NCBI RefSeq assembly: GCF_003265705.1
Contig: NW_020312828.1
Span: forward strand, 55,377,124-55,441,123
Length of the DNA stretch: 64,000 bases
Direction of reading: 5' to 3'
Origin: Callorhinus ursinus
Lineage: Eukaryota > Chordata > Mammalia > Carnivora > Otariidae
Of this stretch, positions 34,883 to 45,949 are shown piece after piece. Below the pieces are notes generated by a model. The model saw nothing but the letters and a program-made list of their open reading frames with translations, did no database searches and was not told the DNA's origin. Position 1 is the stretch's first letter; every line of letters starts with the position of its first letter. The translations under genes and the position numbers were made by a program.

Positions 34883-36745
34883 TCGATGTTAAATAACAAT
34901 GGTGCGAGTAGACATCCCTGTCTTGTTCCTGACCATAGAGGAAAAGCTCTCAGTTTTTCCCCAGTGAGGGTGATGTTAGCTGTGGGTTTTTCATATAAAG
35001 CCTTTATTATGTTGAGGTATGTTACCTCTAAACCAACTTTGTTGAGGGTTTTTATCATGAATGGATATTTACTTTATCAAATGCTTTTTCTGCATCTATT
35101 GAATGGGTGGGAAGAACAAATATTGTTAAAATGTCTATATTACACAAAGCAATCTACACATTTAATGCAGTCGCTATCAAAATACTACTAACATTTTCAC
35201 AGAGGTAGAACAAAACAATCCTAAAATTGGTGTGGAATCACAAAAGACCCAGAATAGCCAAAGCAACCTTGAAAAAGAGAAACAAAGTTGGAGCCCACCA
35301 TTCTGGACTTCAAGTTATATTACAAAGCTGTAATGATCAAAACAATATGGTACTGGCACAAAAATAGACACATAAATCAATGGATCAGAAATGAATCCAT
35401 AACTGTTTAATTAATCTTTGACAAGGCAGGAAAGAATATCCAATGGGAAAAAGACAGTCTCTTCAACAACTGGTGCTGGGAAAACAGGACAGCAACATGC
35501 AGAAGAATGAAACTGGACCCCTTTCTTACACCAAACACAAAAACAAATTCAAAATGTATTAAAAATGTGAGACCTGAAACCATAAAAATCCTAGAGGAGG
35601 ACACAGACAGTAACCTCTGACATTGCCTGTAGCAACTTCCTCCTAAATATGTCTCCTTAGGTAGGGGAAATAAAAGCAAAAATAAACTAATGGGACTTCA
35701 TCAAAATAAAAAGCTTCTGCACAGTGAAGGAAACAATCAACACAATTAAAAGGCAGTTTGTAAATGATATATCTGCTAAGGGGTTAGTATCCAAAATATA
35801 TAGGGAACATTAAATAAAAGGAACTTACAAAACTCAACACCAGAAAAAATGAATAATCCAACTAAAAAATGGGCAGAAGACATGAATAGTAATTTTTCCA
35901 AAGACATACAGATGGGTAACAGACACATGAAATTATGCTCAACATCACTTATCATCAGAGAAATATAAATCAAAACTACAATGAGATATCAACTCACATC
36001 TGTCAAAATGGCTAAAATCAACAACATAAGAAACAACAGGTACTGGTGAGGATGTGGAGAAAGGGGAACCCTCTTGCACTGTTGGCAAGTATGGAAGCTG
36101 GTGCAACCACTCTGGAAAACAGTATGAAGGTTTCTCAAAAAGTTAAAGATAGAACTACCCTATGATCCAGCAATTGCACTACTAAGTATTTACACAAAGA
36201 ATACAAAAATACTAGTTCAAAGGGATACATACACCCCAATGTTTATAGCAGCATTTTCTACAAGAACCAAATTATGGAAACAGGCCAAGTGTCCATCTAC
36301 TGATGAATGAATAAAGAAGATGTGGTAGATACATACAATGGAATATTACCTATAAAAAAGAAGGAAATCTTGCCATTTGCAATGACATGGATGGAGCCAA
36401 AGAGTATTATGCTAAGTGAAATAAGTCAGTCAGAGAAAGATAAATACCATTTGATTTCACTCTTATGTGGAATTTAATAAACAAAACAAATGAGCACAGG
36501 AAAAAAAAAAAAAGAGAGAGAGGCAAACCAAGAAACAGACTCTTAACTATAGAGAATAAACCGATGATTACCAGAGGGGAGGTGGGTGGGGATGAATTAA
36601 ATAGGTGATGGGGATTAAGGAGTGTACTTGTGATGAGTATGGGGTGTTCTATGGAAGTGTTGGGTCACTATATTGTATATCTGAAACTAATATCACACTG
36701 TATGTTAACTAACTGGAATTTAAATACAAAAGAGTATTAAAGAGA
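34883..36745 (+). mobile_element. Twin-primed (5'-inverted) L1 insertion
   Basis: The left segment, 34883-35104, is L1 ORF2 in minus orientation (RT region, with [14 protein letters not shown] near its start on the plus strand and the AFDKVN-like region at its end). The right segment, 35105-36745, is ORF2 downstream sequence in plus orientation (GGTGGGAAGAACAAATATTG onward), running through the C-terminus and 3'UTR to TGTATGTTAACTAACTGGAA and an A-rich end. Around 400 bp of ORF2 between the two parts is missing. An inverted 5' part, a sense 3' part and an internal loss are the signature of twin priming. I could not assign a TSD with confidence. Confidence 0.85.
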
Positions 36746-36899
36746 AAAAAAAGAATAGATCCAACCCTAATGTAGGGCATGGTACGATGAATTTCAAGGC
36801 TAATAATATGAATGAATGAGATTTTAGGAGACTTTGGTATGGAAGTAAATATACTTTGCATATTGAATGGATATGCATAATTACAACCAAATATTTGAA

Positions 36900-37435
36900 T
36901 GTGGTAGATTGAATTATTATTGGCCTCTACTCTTTACCTATCTCTGTATCCATGGTCTTTGCCATCCTTTTTTTATTTCCTCTCACTAGAGGAATAGAGT
37001 AATTATTCCCCAAACTTGAGTTTGATCTCAGCTGTGAGACTATTTCTGCTAAAAAGAATGTTGATGAAAGTGGCATGTATTAGTTTAAACCCTAGGTCTT
37101 AATATTTTATGTTTCTTTTTGCCTACTTGTCCTTCTGACAATACCATGAGAAAAGTTTCCTTTGGGTATCTGCTGTCCTTTCAACCTGGGTCTTAAAATA
37201 AATATTCATTGTGTGTGTGTAACTTTAAATACATAAATGATAGAGCCCAATATGCATCTAGAAGCCAGTTTGTAAAATAGCCCTTAGCTGGAGGTGAAAT
37301 AGCCCAGCTGAGCCCAGCCAGTATAGATCAGATGATTGTAGTAGACCTGGAGATCCAACAGGGTGAGATTAAATTTCTGCTTTCTAAGCCACTGTGTTTT
37401 AGGGTGGTTTGTGATAGAGGCACAGAACACCTTTA
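36900..37435 (+). mobile_element. Probable MaLR (MLT1-like) LTR remnant
   Basis: It begins with a GTGGTAGATTGAATTATTAT-like start, and near the 3' side has CAGCTGAGCCCAGCCAGTAT, AGATCAGATGATTG and the typical ending TTTCTAAGCCACTGTGTTTT then AGGGTGGTTTGTGATAGAGG. These endings are common to ERVL-MaLR LTRs. The middle is too diverged to assign a subfamily. No retroviral coding sequence is attached. Confidence 0.5.
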
Positions 37436-37486
37436 AAATTGCCTATTCATTATAGTTTCTCAATGCCTCAAAGAGTACATGGTACA

Positions 37487-37860
37487 TGTCTTAGTTCCTT
37501 TGAGCTGCTGTAACAAAAATACCATAGACTGTGTAGCTTATAAACAACACAAATTTATTTCTCACTGTATTGGAGGCTGGCAAGTCCCACAATCTAGCTG
37601 CTTCCAGATTTGATGGCTGGTTAAGAGCCTGTCTCCTGGTTCATTAGAAGGCTGTTTATTTATTGTGTCCTAACATAGTGGAAAGACACAAGGAAGTTAT
37701 CTGTTGTCTCTTTTATAAGGGCAATAATCCTATTCATTAGAACTTTAGCTTCATGACCTAATCACCTCTCAAAGCCCATCCAAATACCATCCTTCACATT
37801 GGGAATAAGGTTTCAATATATGAATCTGGGGATAACTCAAACATTTAGTTCACAGCAACA
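37487..37860 (-). mobile_element. Solo MaLR LTR, MLT1-like
   Basis: On the plus strand: TGTCTTAGTTCCTTTGAGCT, GCTGTAACAAAAATACCATA, TTTATTTCTCACTGTATTGG, GGCTGTTTATTTATTGTGTC, TCTTTTATAAGGGCAATAAT, CATGACCTAATCACCTCTCA, GGTTTCAATATATGAATCTG, ending CAGCAACA. This is the reverse complement of an MLT1-type LTR of about 370 bp with TG...CA ends. No internal retroviral region flanks it. It is an old endogenous, nonautonomous retrovirus-like LTR. Confidence 0.82.
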
Positions 37861-37864
37861 CATA

Positions 37865-38565
37865 ATATACGTTTATATTTGAATTGCTCTTTAAGCCCTA
37901 ACTAACAATAGCTGTGTTTTAATAACTTTTCCCCCTAATTGGTTAAGCACAATGTTTAACTTTCTTAAATGTCTTTTTTCCCCCTATAGGCAACATTTTA
38001 TAAATGAAAGTATGTATAATGATAATGATATTTGCTGAAATTTCAAGGGCTAACCAAAGTAATAGGCAATGCAGTGGTAATTATTTTTTGGAGAGGGATA
38101 GCATCAGGTAATGGTGAGACACAAAATGGATCTTCTAAGACAGTAATAACAAAGCTGGGCTAGCTCAACAGGGAGGATCACTGAGACTCACAATTTAGAG
38201 AATAGACAATGAGTTCTCTTTTCTGGCCTTGGATTGTGGCACTGGATACCAAGGAGCTGCCAAGTGACAGAATACACCAGAGCAACATGGAGAGCAGAAA
38301 GCCAGAAGAGTACAAAGGGCTCCTTTGGTGTAGCAGCTAGCAAAAGGTGAAAATCTAAGTGGAGATTTTGGCAAGCTGTGGTGATGGTAAAAAAATAAAA
38401 TTTAAAAATTAAAAATATGAAATATTTAAAAAATTGAATTTTAGGAATTGTCAATGAAGAGAGTTCCTGATTAATACTCTAAACTTTCAGTTGAGAACCT
38501 TAAACTACTGTGCCTTGGGAATAATAGATAAAAGCAAATAAACCATACTTGACAGGATCAAAGAG
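37865..38565. other. No gene recognised
   Basis: The minus-strand 88-codon frame (38188-38454) has no recognised domain. No repeat landmark was identified. Confidence 0.4.
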
Positions 38566-38568
38566 TTT

Positions 38569-38677
38569 TATATATATATATATGTGTATATATACATATA
38601 CATATATATACACATTATATATACATATATATATATATAAAACTTCTGGAGAAGGATCTATCTATCTATCATCTATC

Positions 38678-38713
<36 letters not shown>
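38569..38713 (+). repeat. Compound microsatellite: (TA)n, (CTAT)n, (CA)n
   Basis: An imperfect TA/TATACA tract runs from 38569 to 38639, CTAT units from about 38657 to 38682, and a pure CA run from about 38683 to 38713. The open frame across them encodes only low-complexity Tyr/Ile/His/Thr repeats. Confidence 0.95.
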
Positions 38714-38719
<6 letters not shown>

Positions 38720-39144
38720 AGTAAAAAACTGCCAGGCAGGTTAGAAATAGGACCATGTGGGCTCAAAACAAAGTGACCATAGAAAAAGACCATACAAACT
38801 AAGTTATCAACTAGAAAATAATTATGGTTTTATATTGAACTCACAGACTTTAAAATAACTGTGGCTTTAATGTTCAATAAAATAAATGAAAGAATTTGCT
38901 GGATAAAAATATAAAAAAATATAAGAAAGTCTAAACTTGAAAAATACAAGATCTAAAAGTAAAAAAATAAAAATCAGTAGAAACATATCCAAATGAAGGA
39001 GATAGACAAGAAAAAATATGTCAAATATACAGAAAATGCATATTAGGCTGTATAGTGAATAACTAATATTTCATGTAAGTGAAGTCTCAGGACATACAGA
39101 ATGGATCTGAAGCAACAGTTGACTTTTTTTGAATTGGCAAACTA

Positions 39145-39355
39145 TGAGAGACTCTGGACTCCTGCGAACAAACAGCATTACAGAAGGGAAGGGGTTGGGG
39201 GGATGGGGTAACCAGGCGATGGGTATTAAGGAGGCACATGTTGTGATGAGCACTGGGTGTTATACACAACTAATGAATCGTTGAACACTACATCAAAAAC
39301 TTATGATGCAGTATATGCTGGCTAACAGAACATAATAAAAATACCGCAAAAAAAA
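39145..39355 (+). mobile_element. 5'-truncated carnivore L1 3' end
   Basis: AACTATGAGAGACTCTGGAC, GGGGATGGGGTAACCAGGCG, ATGGGTATTAAGGAGGCACA, GAGCACTGGGTGTTATACAC, CACTACATCAAAAACTTATG and AACATAATAAAAATACCGC followed by A's. Only the last ~200 bp of the L1 are present. Two overlapping 60-codon antisense frames here are meaningless. Confidence 0.9.
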
Positions 39356-39705
39356 AATGAAGAGTTTTTCAAAATTGGCAAAAAAAAATCAAATTGGATA
39401 TTAGGTAACAATATGTAAATATAAAGAAACATAAGGAAAATCACATTTAAAACATAATAGTAAACTGCTGTAGTCAACAAAAAATAAAAAAAAAAATTAA
39501 GGAGAAACAAAGCTACATCTCCCCATACATAAAAAGAGAATCAATGACTGTAACACATGACTTTTCAAAAGAAAAAAATGGAAGCCTGAAAATAGTGAAA
39601 TTCTATGTTTAAATTGCTAGAAGGAAATGACTGACAACATATAATTTAAAAATTTTTAAAAGTGAAATTAAAATATTATATGGATTAAAAAAACAAAGGA
39701 AATAA

Positions 39706-39997
39706 CAGTTGACCCTTGAACAATTCAGGGGCTAGGGACATCAACACCCGCACAATAAAAAATCCATGAACAATTTTTAACTCTAAAAACTAATAATAGC
39801 CTACTGTTGGCCAGATTAATACATATTTGTATGTTATATGTATTCTTACAATAAAATAATCTAGAGAAATGAAAAAGGTATTAAGAAAATCATAAAGAAA
39901 ACAAAATACATTTATAGTATTGGATTGTGCTTTCCAAAAAAATCCATGTATAAGTGGACCTATGTAGTTCACATCCATGTTATTTAAGGGTCAACTG
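39706..39997. mobile_element. Tigger2-like nonautonomous DNA transposon
   Basis: Terminal inverted repeats are visible: CAGTTGACCCTTGAACAA at 39706-39723 and GGGTCAACTG at 39988-39997. TA-containing flanks (TAA left, TA right) fit the TA target of Tc1/mariner-pogo elements. The inside has AAAATCCATGAACAATTTTT and TCCATGTATAAGTGGACCTA. At about 290 bp it has no transposase and is an internally deleted derivative. Confidence 0.85.
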
Positions 39998-41004
39998 TAT
40001 GTTCATATATTCACAGAGGAACTATATTGAAAGAAATACTAAAAGTATGTCATTAGATAGAAGAATAATCATTCTAGATGCAAGACAGAATAAGGAGCAC
40101 TGGGAAGATAAATATCTGGAGAAATCTACTATATTTATACTAATTTTATAAAATAAAAACATCATTCATGGATTAAAATTTAGTAGTATTTAAACACATG
40201 GTAATGACAGAAAAAAAAGTAGTAGAGAGTAAATGTAGCTCAAGTTTGTAAGATCCTGACAATGTTAGAGAAGTGGTAAAAGCAATTGTTTAAATTAGGA
40301 TCTAATTTGTCAAAGGTACATGCTATAATTACTAAGATAACTTCTAAAAGGATAATAAAATAGTGTATAATTAATAAGCCAATATAGAAAAAAGACAAAA
40401 ATACACAATCCGTCTAAAAGAAGAGATGATAAAATAAGAAGTAATTGGAAAAAATAGAAAGAAATGTTAAGATGGTAGATTCAAATTCAAATGTAAATTC
40501 TATTAAAGTGAATTGAATTCTCCAAGTAATAAGCTATTATGCCACAAAATTAAAATATAATAGAAATACAATCATAGTGGGATTATATTTGACATCTTCT
40601 CTCAGTAGCTGATAGAAAAATTATAGCAATAAACAGAAAGGATATTAAAGATTTGAACCATATGATTAACCACTTTAATCAAACTGACTTATGCAGAACT
40701 TTGCATCTAATAAGTGCAGAATGTGTATTTTCTTTTCACATGCACATGAATCATTGTATAAAATTAAACACATGTTGGTTCCTATGGCAAATACTTTATT
40801 AGTTTTTATTTACATTTTTTAATCCAAATTTGACTTTTTTAAAACAATAATCAACAATTTTTTTAAAATTCATTGGGTAACTATTGAACTTTATAAACCT
40901 AAATCCATCCATTTATTCTCAAGTATTTGTCACTTGTGTATTTTGACAATCAAAACATTTAGCAGTTCATTTCACCCAGTGTTATTTTTCTCTTAATAAC
41001 CTTA

Positions 41005-42540
41005 TTTGTTGATGGATACAAACAGTTTTCCTGGGTAAGCTTCTCATGGCTTTGTATAGAGATTTAGTGTGTGCCTCAGTAGAGAGGGATTAGCATGTTC
41101 TGCCATTGGATTATTTCTAGTCTCCCAAATCCGACACGTTTTTAGGCAAATACAAGACCCATATTATAAGTGGGCTAAATGAATCACAATGTTTTAAAGG
41201 TGTATTTTGTTTAGCTTTGAATTCGTTGTAAAAGCAACCACCTGTTAATATTTCAGTTACACCAAAATAAATCCTAAAATTTCCTTATTTTATAAATGCC
41301 CCAACCAATAAGAAAGTGGCTTCTGAATCTAACAGAAATAGTAAATTGTACATTCTGGTTATGGTTTAGTCAAAGACTGCTAGCAAAAATAGTCTGTCTA
41401 TAATAGCTAGTCATGAGGATGTATATCAAAGTGATAAGAGGAATAACTTGTTACCATAAAAATATAAAGTATTATAAACCTATTGACTACTCATATGCTC
41501 ATATTAAAATCACCCCTCCTTTTCTCTTACCAGAAAAACTGAGAATTCAATAATAATAACTATATCAATATAACTAATATTTTGGGGTAATGTTGAAACA
41601 ACTGGCAACTTGATTTTCCAGAGTTGCAAGATTTGGAGAATCTTGGATACATTCCCAATATTTGTTTCCATGATTATCTGTGGGGAAGGGGGTCTTTTAG
41701 CTGTATTCCTTTCTTTGAAATATGAACACACATGCATTAATTATCTCAACTCCATCTTATAAAAAAATAAATAAATTTAATGAAATTTCAATTCGACACC
41801 AGGTTCTTTACTCATTATCTGGAATGAAATCAGACTCTTGTTAAGAGAAATAGATTCTGTCCTGGATCTCATAAGAAGATCTCTACCATTATGGGTGTAT
41901 CTACTTTGATGGAGCAAGGCAAAATTTGAGTCTTATGTATAAGCTTGAAATTTTCTCAGAACCTGGACTAACAATTGAAATTGTTTATTAAAGTTTTTGA
42001 CTATATGTGACTTCCAGTACTGGAGGGATGTGAAGAAGGAGGTATAAGATCTAATGCTTCTAAGCCCATTAATTTTTGGTTACACTATATTTTTTCATTT
42101 GAGAATGAAGAAAATATGATTCATGTATATTGATATTTTTACACATCTTGTTCAGGCATTCCATCTTTCAGGAAAATTAAGAACTCTTAAATTACATTAT
42201 TATACCTGATACAAAATAATGCATTAGAACCAAGTTTTCACCTTTTCAATTTCTACCGTTCCACTAATGTTAACCTTTTTTATTTCATCACTATTATTCT
42301 ATTCATACATATTATTTTAATAATACCATAGGCATAATTATTTATCTCACAATTAATGTTATATTTGAAGCACCTACCCATAAAATTACTTGGTCACTGT
42401 ACATGTTATGTGCTGTTTATGTGACTTGGTAAATAGTAGCTGGCCATGACCCTATATGTATTGATGGTAGCCAGACAGAATTCAGAGGTCTGCAAATTCT
42501 TTCACTTGATTATTTTACTGATATTAATGGGAAAATAGCA
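41005..42540. other. AT-rich DNA, nothing recognised
   Basis: No gene, RNA or repeat landmark was recognised. The minus-strand 75-codon frame at 41510-41737 has no domain. Confidence 0.45.
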
Positions 42541-42544
42541 ATAG

Positions 42545-42766
42545 GAACCTTCTTGAAGAGTGCCTGGGTGGCTCAGTCAGTTAAGCGTCTGCCTTTGGCT
42601 CAGGTCATGATCAGAGAGTCCTGGGATCTAGTTCTGCATCAGGCTCCCTGCATAGTGGTGAATTTACTTTTCCCTCTGCTCCTCTTCCCTCTCATTCTCT
42701 CAATCCCTTTCTCGCTCTCTCTCTCAAATAAATAAAATCTTTAAAAACAAAGAACCTTCTTAAAGA
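42545..42766 (+). mobile_element. CAN-SINE with 15-bp TSD (1 mismatch)
   Basis: A plus-strand SINE at 42560-42751: head GTGCCTGGGTGGCTCAGTCA, tail CTCAAATAAATAAAATCTTT. GAACCTTCTT(G/A)AAGA is at 42545-42559 and 42752-42766. Confidence 0.95.
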
Positions 42767-43069
42767 ATCAGTGTTTAACTAGTTTACTTAAAAAATGAAA
42801 GATTGGTAGAGTACATTAAATATTACTACCACATTGTGCTACAATTTCATTTTGACTTTTTAAATCATTGTTTTATTATTGAAAGGTAGTCATGTTAAGC
42901 CTTTAGAAATATGATTTTTTGCATCTAATTGATTACTTTTGTAATGATCAATTATAGGAAAACTGTAAATGATATACAACTAATTGCTTAAATCATGCTA
43001 CATAAACTTACACAGAATCACATGGGGGAAAAATAGCATCCTCAAATGAACGGCAAAAATCATGAAAAG

Positions 43070-43270
43070 AAATGCCATCCGGATGCCTGGGTGGCTCAGT
43101 CAGTTAAGCGTCTGCCTTCGGCTCAGGTTGTGATCTCAGGGTCCTGGAATCAAGTCCCACATCGGGCTCCTTGCTCAGCAGGGAGCCTGCTTCTCCCTCT
43201 GTCTGCTGCTTCCCCTGCTTGTGCTCTCTCTCTCTCTCTCTGACAAATAAAATCTTTTTTTTAAAAAAGT
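43070..43270 (+). mobile_element. CAN-SINE whose tail was later split by an L1
   Basis: A plus-strand SINE from about 43079, head GGATGCCTGGGTGGCTCAGT, tail AAATAAAATC then T8 and A6. The left target copy AAATGCCAT is at 43070-43078, and the right copy is far away at 44450-44458, beyond an inserted L1. The SINE unit therefore extends (discontinuously) to 44449 and includes a short non-SINE piece CATCATTCTTT in its tail. Confidence 0.92.
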
Positions 43271-43281
43271 CATCATTCTTT

Positions 43282-44433
43282 TGAAACTGGACCATTTCCT
43301 TACACTACACACAAAAATAGACTCAAAATGGTTGAAAGACTCCTGAGACAGGAGTCCATCAAAATCCTAAAGGAGAACACAGGCAGCAACCTCTTCAACC
43401 TCTGCCGCAGCAATTTCTTTCTAGAAACATTGCCAAAGGCAAGGGAAGCAAGGGCAAAAATGAACTATTGGGACCTCATCAACCACCTCACACCAGTCAG
43501 AATGGCTAAAATTAACAAGTCAGGAAATGACAGATGTTGGCGGGGATGCAGAGAAAGGGGAACCTTCCTACACTTTTGGTGGGAATGCAAGCTGATGCAA
43601 CCCCTCTGGAAAACAGTATGGAGGTTTCTCAAACAGTTGAAAATAGAGCTACCATACGATCCAGAAATTGCACTATTGGTATTTACCCCAAAGATACAAA
43701 TGTAGGGATCTGAAGGGGTACGTGCACCCCAATGTTTATAGCAGCAATGTCCACAATAGCCAAACTGTGGAAAGAGCCAAGATGTCCACCGACAGATGAA
43801 TGGATAAAGAAGATGTGGTATATATATACAATGGAATATTATGCAGCCATCAAAAGGAATAAAATCTTGCCATTTGCAACGACGTGGATGGAACTGGAGA
43901 GTGGTATGCTGAGCGAAATAAGTCAATCAGAGAAAGACATGTATCATATTACCTCACTGATATGAGGAATTCTTAATCTCAGGAAACAAACTGAGTGTTG
44001 CTAGAGTGGTGGAAGGTGGGAGGGATGGGGTGGCTGGGTGATAGACATTGGGTAGGGTATGTGCTATGGTGAGTGCTGTGAATTGTGGAAGACTGTTGAA
44101 TCACAGATCTGTACCTCTGAAACAAATAGTACATTATATGTTAAAAAAAAAAAAAAAAAAAAGAAAAAAATAGCAGGAGGGGAAGAATGAAGGGGGGAAA
44201 TCGGAGGGGGAGATGAACCATGAGAGATGATGGACTCTGAAAAACAAACTGAGGGTTCTAGAGGGGAGGGGGGTGGGGGGATGGGTCAGCCTGGTGATGG
44301 GTATTAAAGAGGGCATGTTCTGCATGGAGCACTGGGTGTTATACACAAATAATGAATCATAGAACACTACATCAAAAACTAACAATGCAATGTACGGTGA
44401 TTAACATAACACAATAAAAAAATTAAAAAAAGA
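43282..44433 (+). mobile_element. 5'-truncated L1 nested in the SINE tail
   Basis: It holds the ORF2 C-terminal coding region (43290-43965), 3'UTR, and end AACACAATAAAAAAATTAAA. Its own duplication CATCATTCTTT is at 43271-43281 and 44434-44444, both inside the SINE tail. A run of T8/A22-like homopolymers (about 44140-44170) lies in the 3'UTR. Confidence 0.93.
43290..43968 (+). pseudogene. L1 ORF2 C-terminus, with internal deletion and frameshift
   Basis: The frame at 43328-43705 covers [18 protein letters not shown], then the Cys-rich motif [18 protein letters not shown] (CX3CX7HX4C) and [19 protein letters not shown]. About 290 bp of ORF2 present in the 62.4-62.75 kb copy is absent at about 43482 (junction [11 protein letters not shown]). 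A frame change near 43705 separates this from the last piece, [20 protein letters not shown] ... (43732-43965), which ends with the natural stop. It is not functional. Confidence 0.9.
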
Positions 44434-44464
44434 CATCATTCTTTAAAAAAAATGCCATAACTGC

Positions 44465-45475
44465 TAATAAAAATTTCATTTATCTCTAAAGTATCAATTA
44501 TCTAGTTATCACTATCTTAAAGTTATCAAAGGAGTTGCAGTAATGGAGAGCATTTTTCAATTCATTCAAGTTTGTTACTTGGGGGCAAATAGCCACATGT
44601 CAAACACTGGTGTTTTATGCATCTGTGGTGTGGAGATTTTTCTTCTATAGATTCCTTATCAAAATGATTTCCCTGGAAAATTGCCCACAATTATCACCGA
44701 AATGAAATACTGTCCATATTAATTTGATCATTTTTATTCCTGAATATATAGAATTGTTTATTTTAAAAGTAAAAAAATGTTTATGATCTTAACAAATTAA
44801 TTTTCTGATTTAAAAACTATATAGGGTTAAGGATATGACAATAAATCATGGTGACTGAGAATTAGGGGCCATTCCCTTTCAAAACTGTTTTTTTGGATAA
44901 TTCAGCAGAGGTTTTTACACTTTATTGTCTAACAATCTGAGAATTTTTGGCATACTCTAGTTTAATTGAGAAAAATCCCTTTCTCTCATTTTCACAAGTA
45001 GCACCAGCTTATTAACCGAGATCATTTCCCTTGAAGCAATCCTTATAAAGCAACAGAGACATTAATGAATATTATATAAAGATTTATATTGCAGTGTTCA
45101 GGTGTTTTTTTCCTGAGATGCAAAATAAAACTAAATAAACCCTACAAGTAGCTAATTAAAACCTTCTTTTAATATATCAAAGAAAGTAGTGTTTTGTGCA
45201 ATCAAAGGAAATTTTATAATAATTTTCAAAGGCTAACTTGCTAAAATCTGTTTTCTTCTTTTAAATTGCCCATGCCTTTGAGAAAAGCATGTTATATGGA
45301 GGTTTCCAAAGGAAAAGGCAAAAGTTCATAGCATGTGTATACTTGGATATCAATTAATTTGGAAGTTCAGAACACAAAATAAAACCTATATATGCAACTT
45401 TAATGCCCTTAATTGCATATTTCTATTACTCTTATCTGTCTTGGTTTTCTTCACCCATTTATCCTTCTTTGAACA
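44465..45475. other. AT-rich DNA, nothing recognised
   Basis: No gene or repeat landmark. Occasional short frames only. Confidence 0.45.
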
Positions 45476-45477
45476 AT

Positions 45478-45536
45478 TTTATCTATCTATCTATCTACCT
45501 ATCTGCTTACCTACCTCTCTACCTACGTATCTAATT
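45478..45536 (+). repeat. (CTAT)n/(CTAC)n microsatellite
   Basis: Imperfect tetranucleotide units (ATCTATCTATCTATCTACCT ...) run over about 60 bp. The 111-codon frame crossing it is low-complexity noise. Confidence 0.9.
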
Positions 45537-45762
45537 CTTTTTATCTCTCAAATCTATCATTTATCTAATTTTGCTTTTACTTCTTATAACTTCAAATCTA
45601 TATGGAATGAGGCAGAAAAAAAAACAAAATCCTCTAGGTGTAATGAGAAATTTATATGGACTTATTAAAATCTGTTCTAGTTATATGTTTTTACAACATA
45701 ACAGCACAATACCAAAATTCATTAAGGTTTATTACAATTACAAAGGTATGTCTTGTCTCATA

Positions 45763-45944
45763 ATATTCTTCTTTTTTTCTTCAAAAAATTATAATTATTC
45801 TATTTTATTTATTTTTATTATGTTATGTTAATCATCATACATTACATCATTAGTTTTTGATGTAGTGTTCCATGATTCATTGTTTGCGTGTAACACCCAG
45901 TGCTCCATTCAGTACGTGCCCTCCTTAATTCAGTATATTCTTCT
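45763..45944 (-). mobile_element. 5'-truncated L1 3' end with 10-bp TSD
   Basis: The minus strand reads GCACGTACTGAATGGAGCAC, TGGGTGTTACACGCAAACAA, ACATCAAAAACTAATGATGT, then an A-rich tail. ATATTCTTCT occurs at 45763-45772 and 45935-45944. The L1 part is only about 140 bp. Confidence 0.88.
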
Positions 45945-45949
45945 GAGTG

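Larger units (their letters stand above)
38780..41000 (+). mobile_element. Decayed L1M/HAL1-like element hosting younger insertions
   Basis: The A-rich plus strand resembles old L1 ORF1-type sequence (AAAATAACTGTGGCTTTAAT, GGAGATAGACAAGAAAAAAT, GAGGAACTATATTGAAAGAA, TGCAAGACAGAATAAGGAGC, GATGGTAGATTCAAATTCAA). No frame is open. A young-type L1 3' end (39145-39355) and a Tigger2-like element (39706-39997) interrupt it. Limits are approximate and the family assignment is tentative. Confidence 0.45.

Noticed and set aside
38569..38640. TATA-rich stretch as a promoter
   Set aside because: It is a TA/TATACA microsatellite with no downstream transcription unit.
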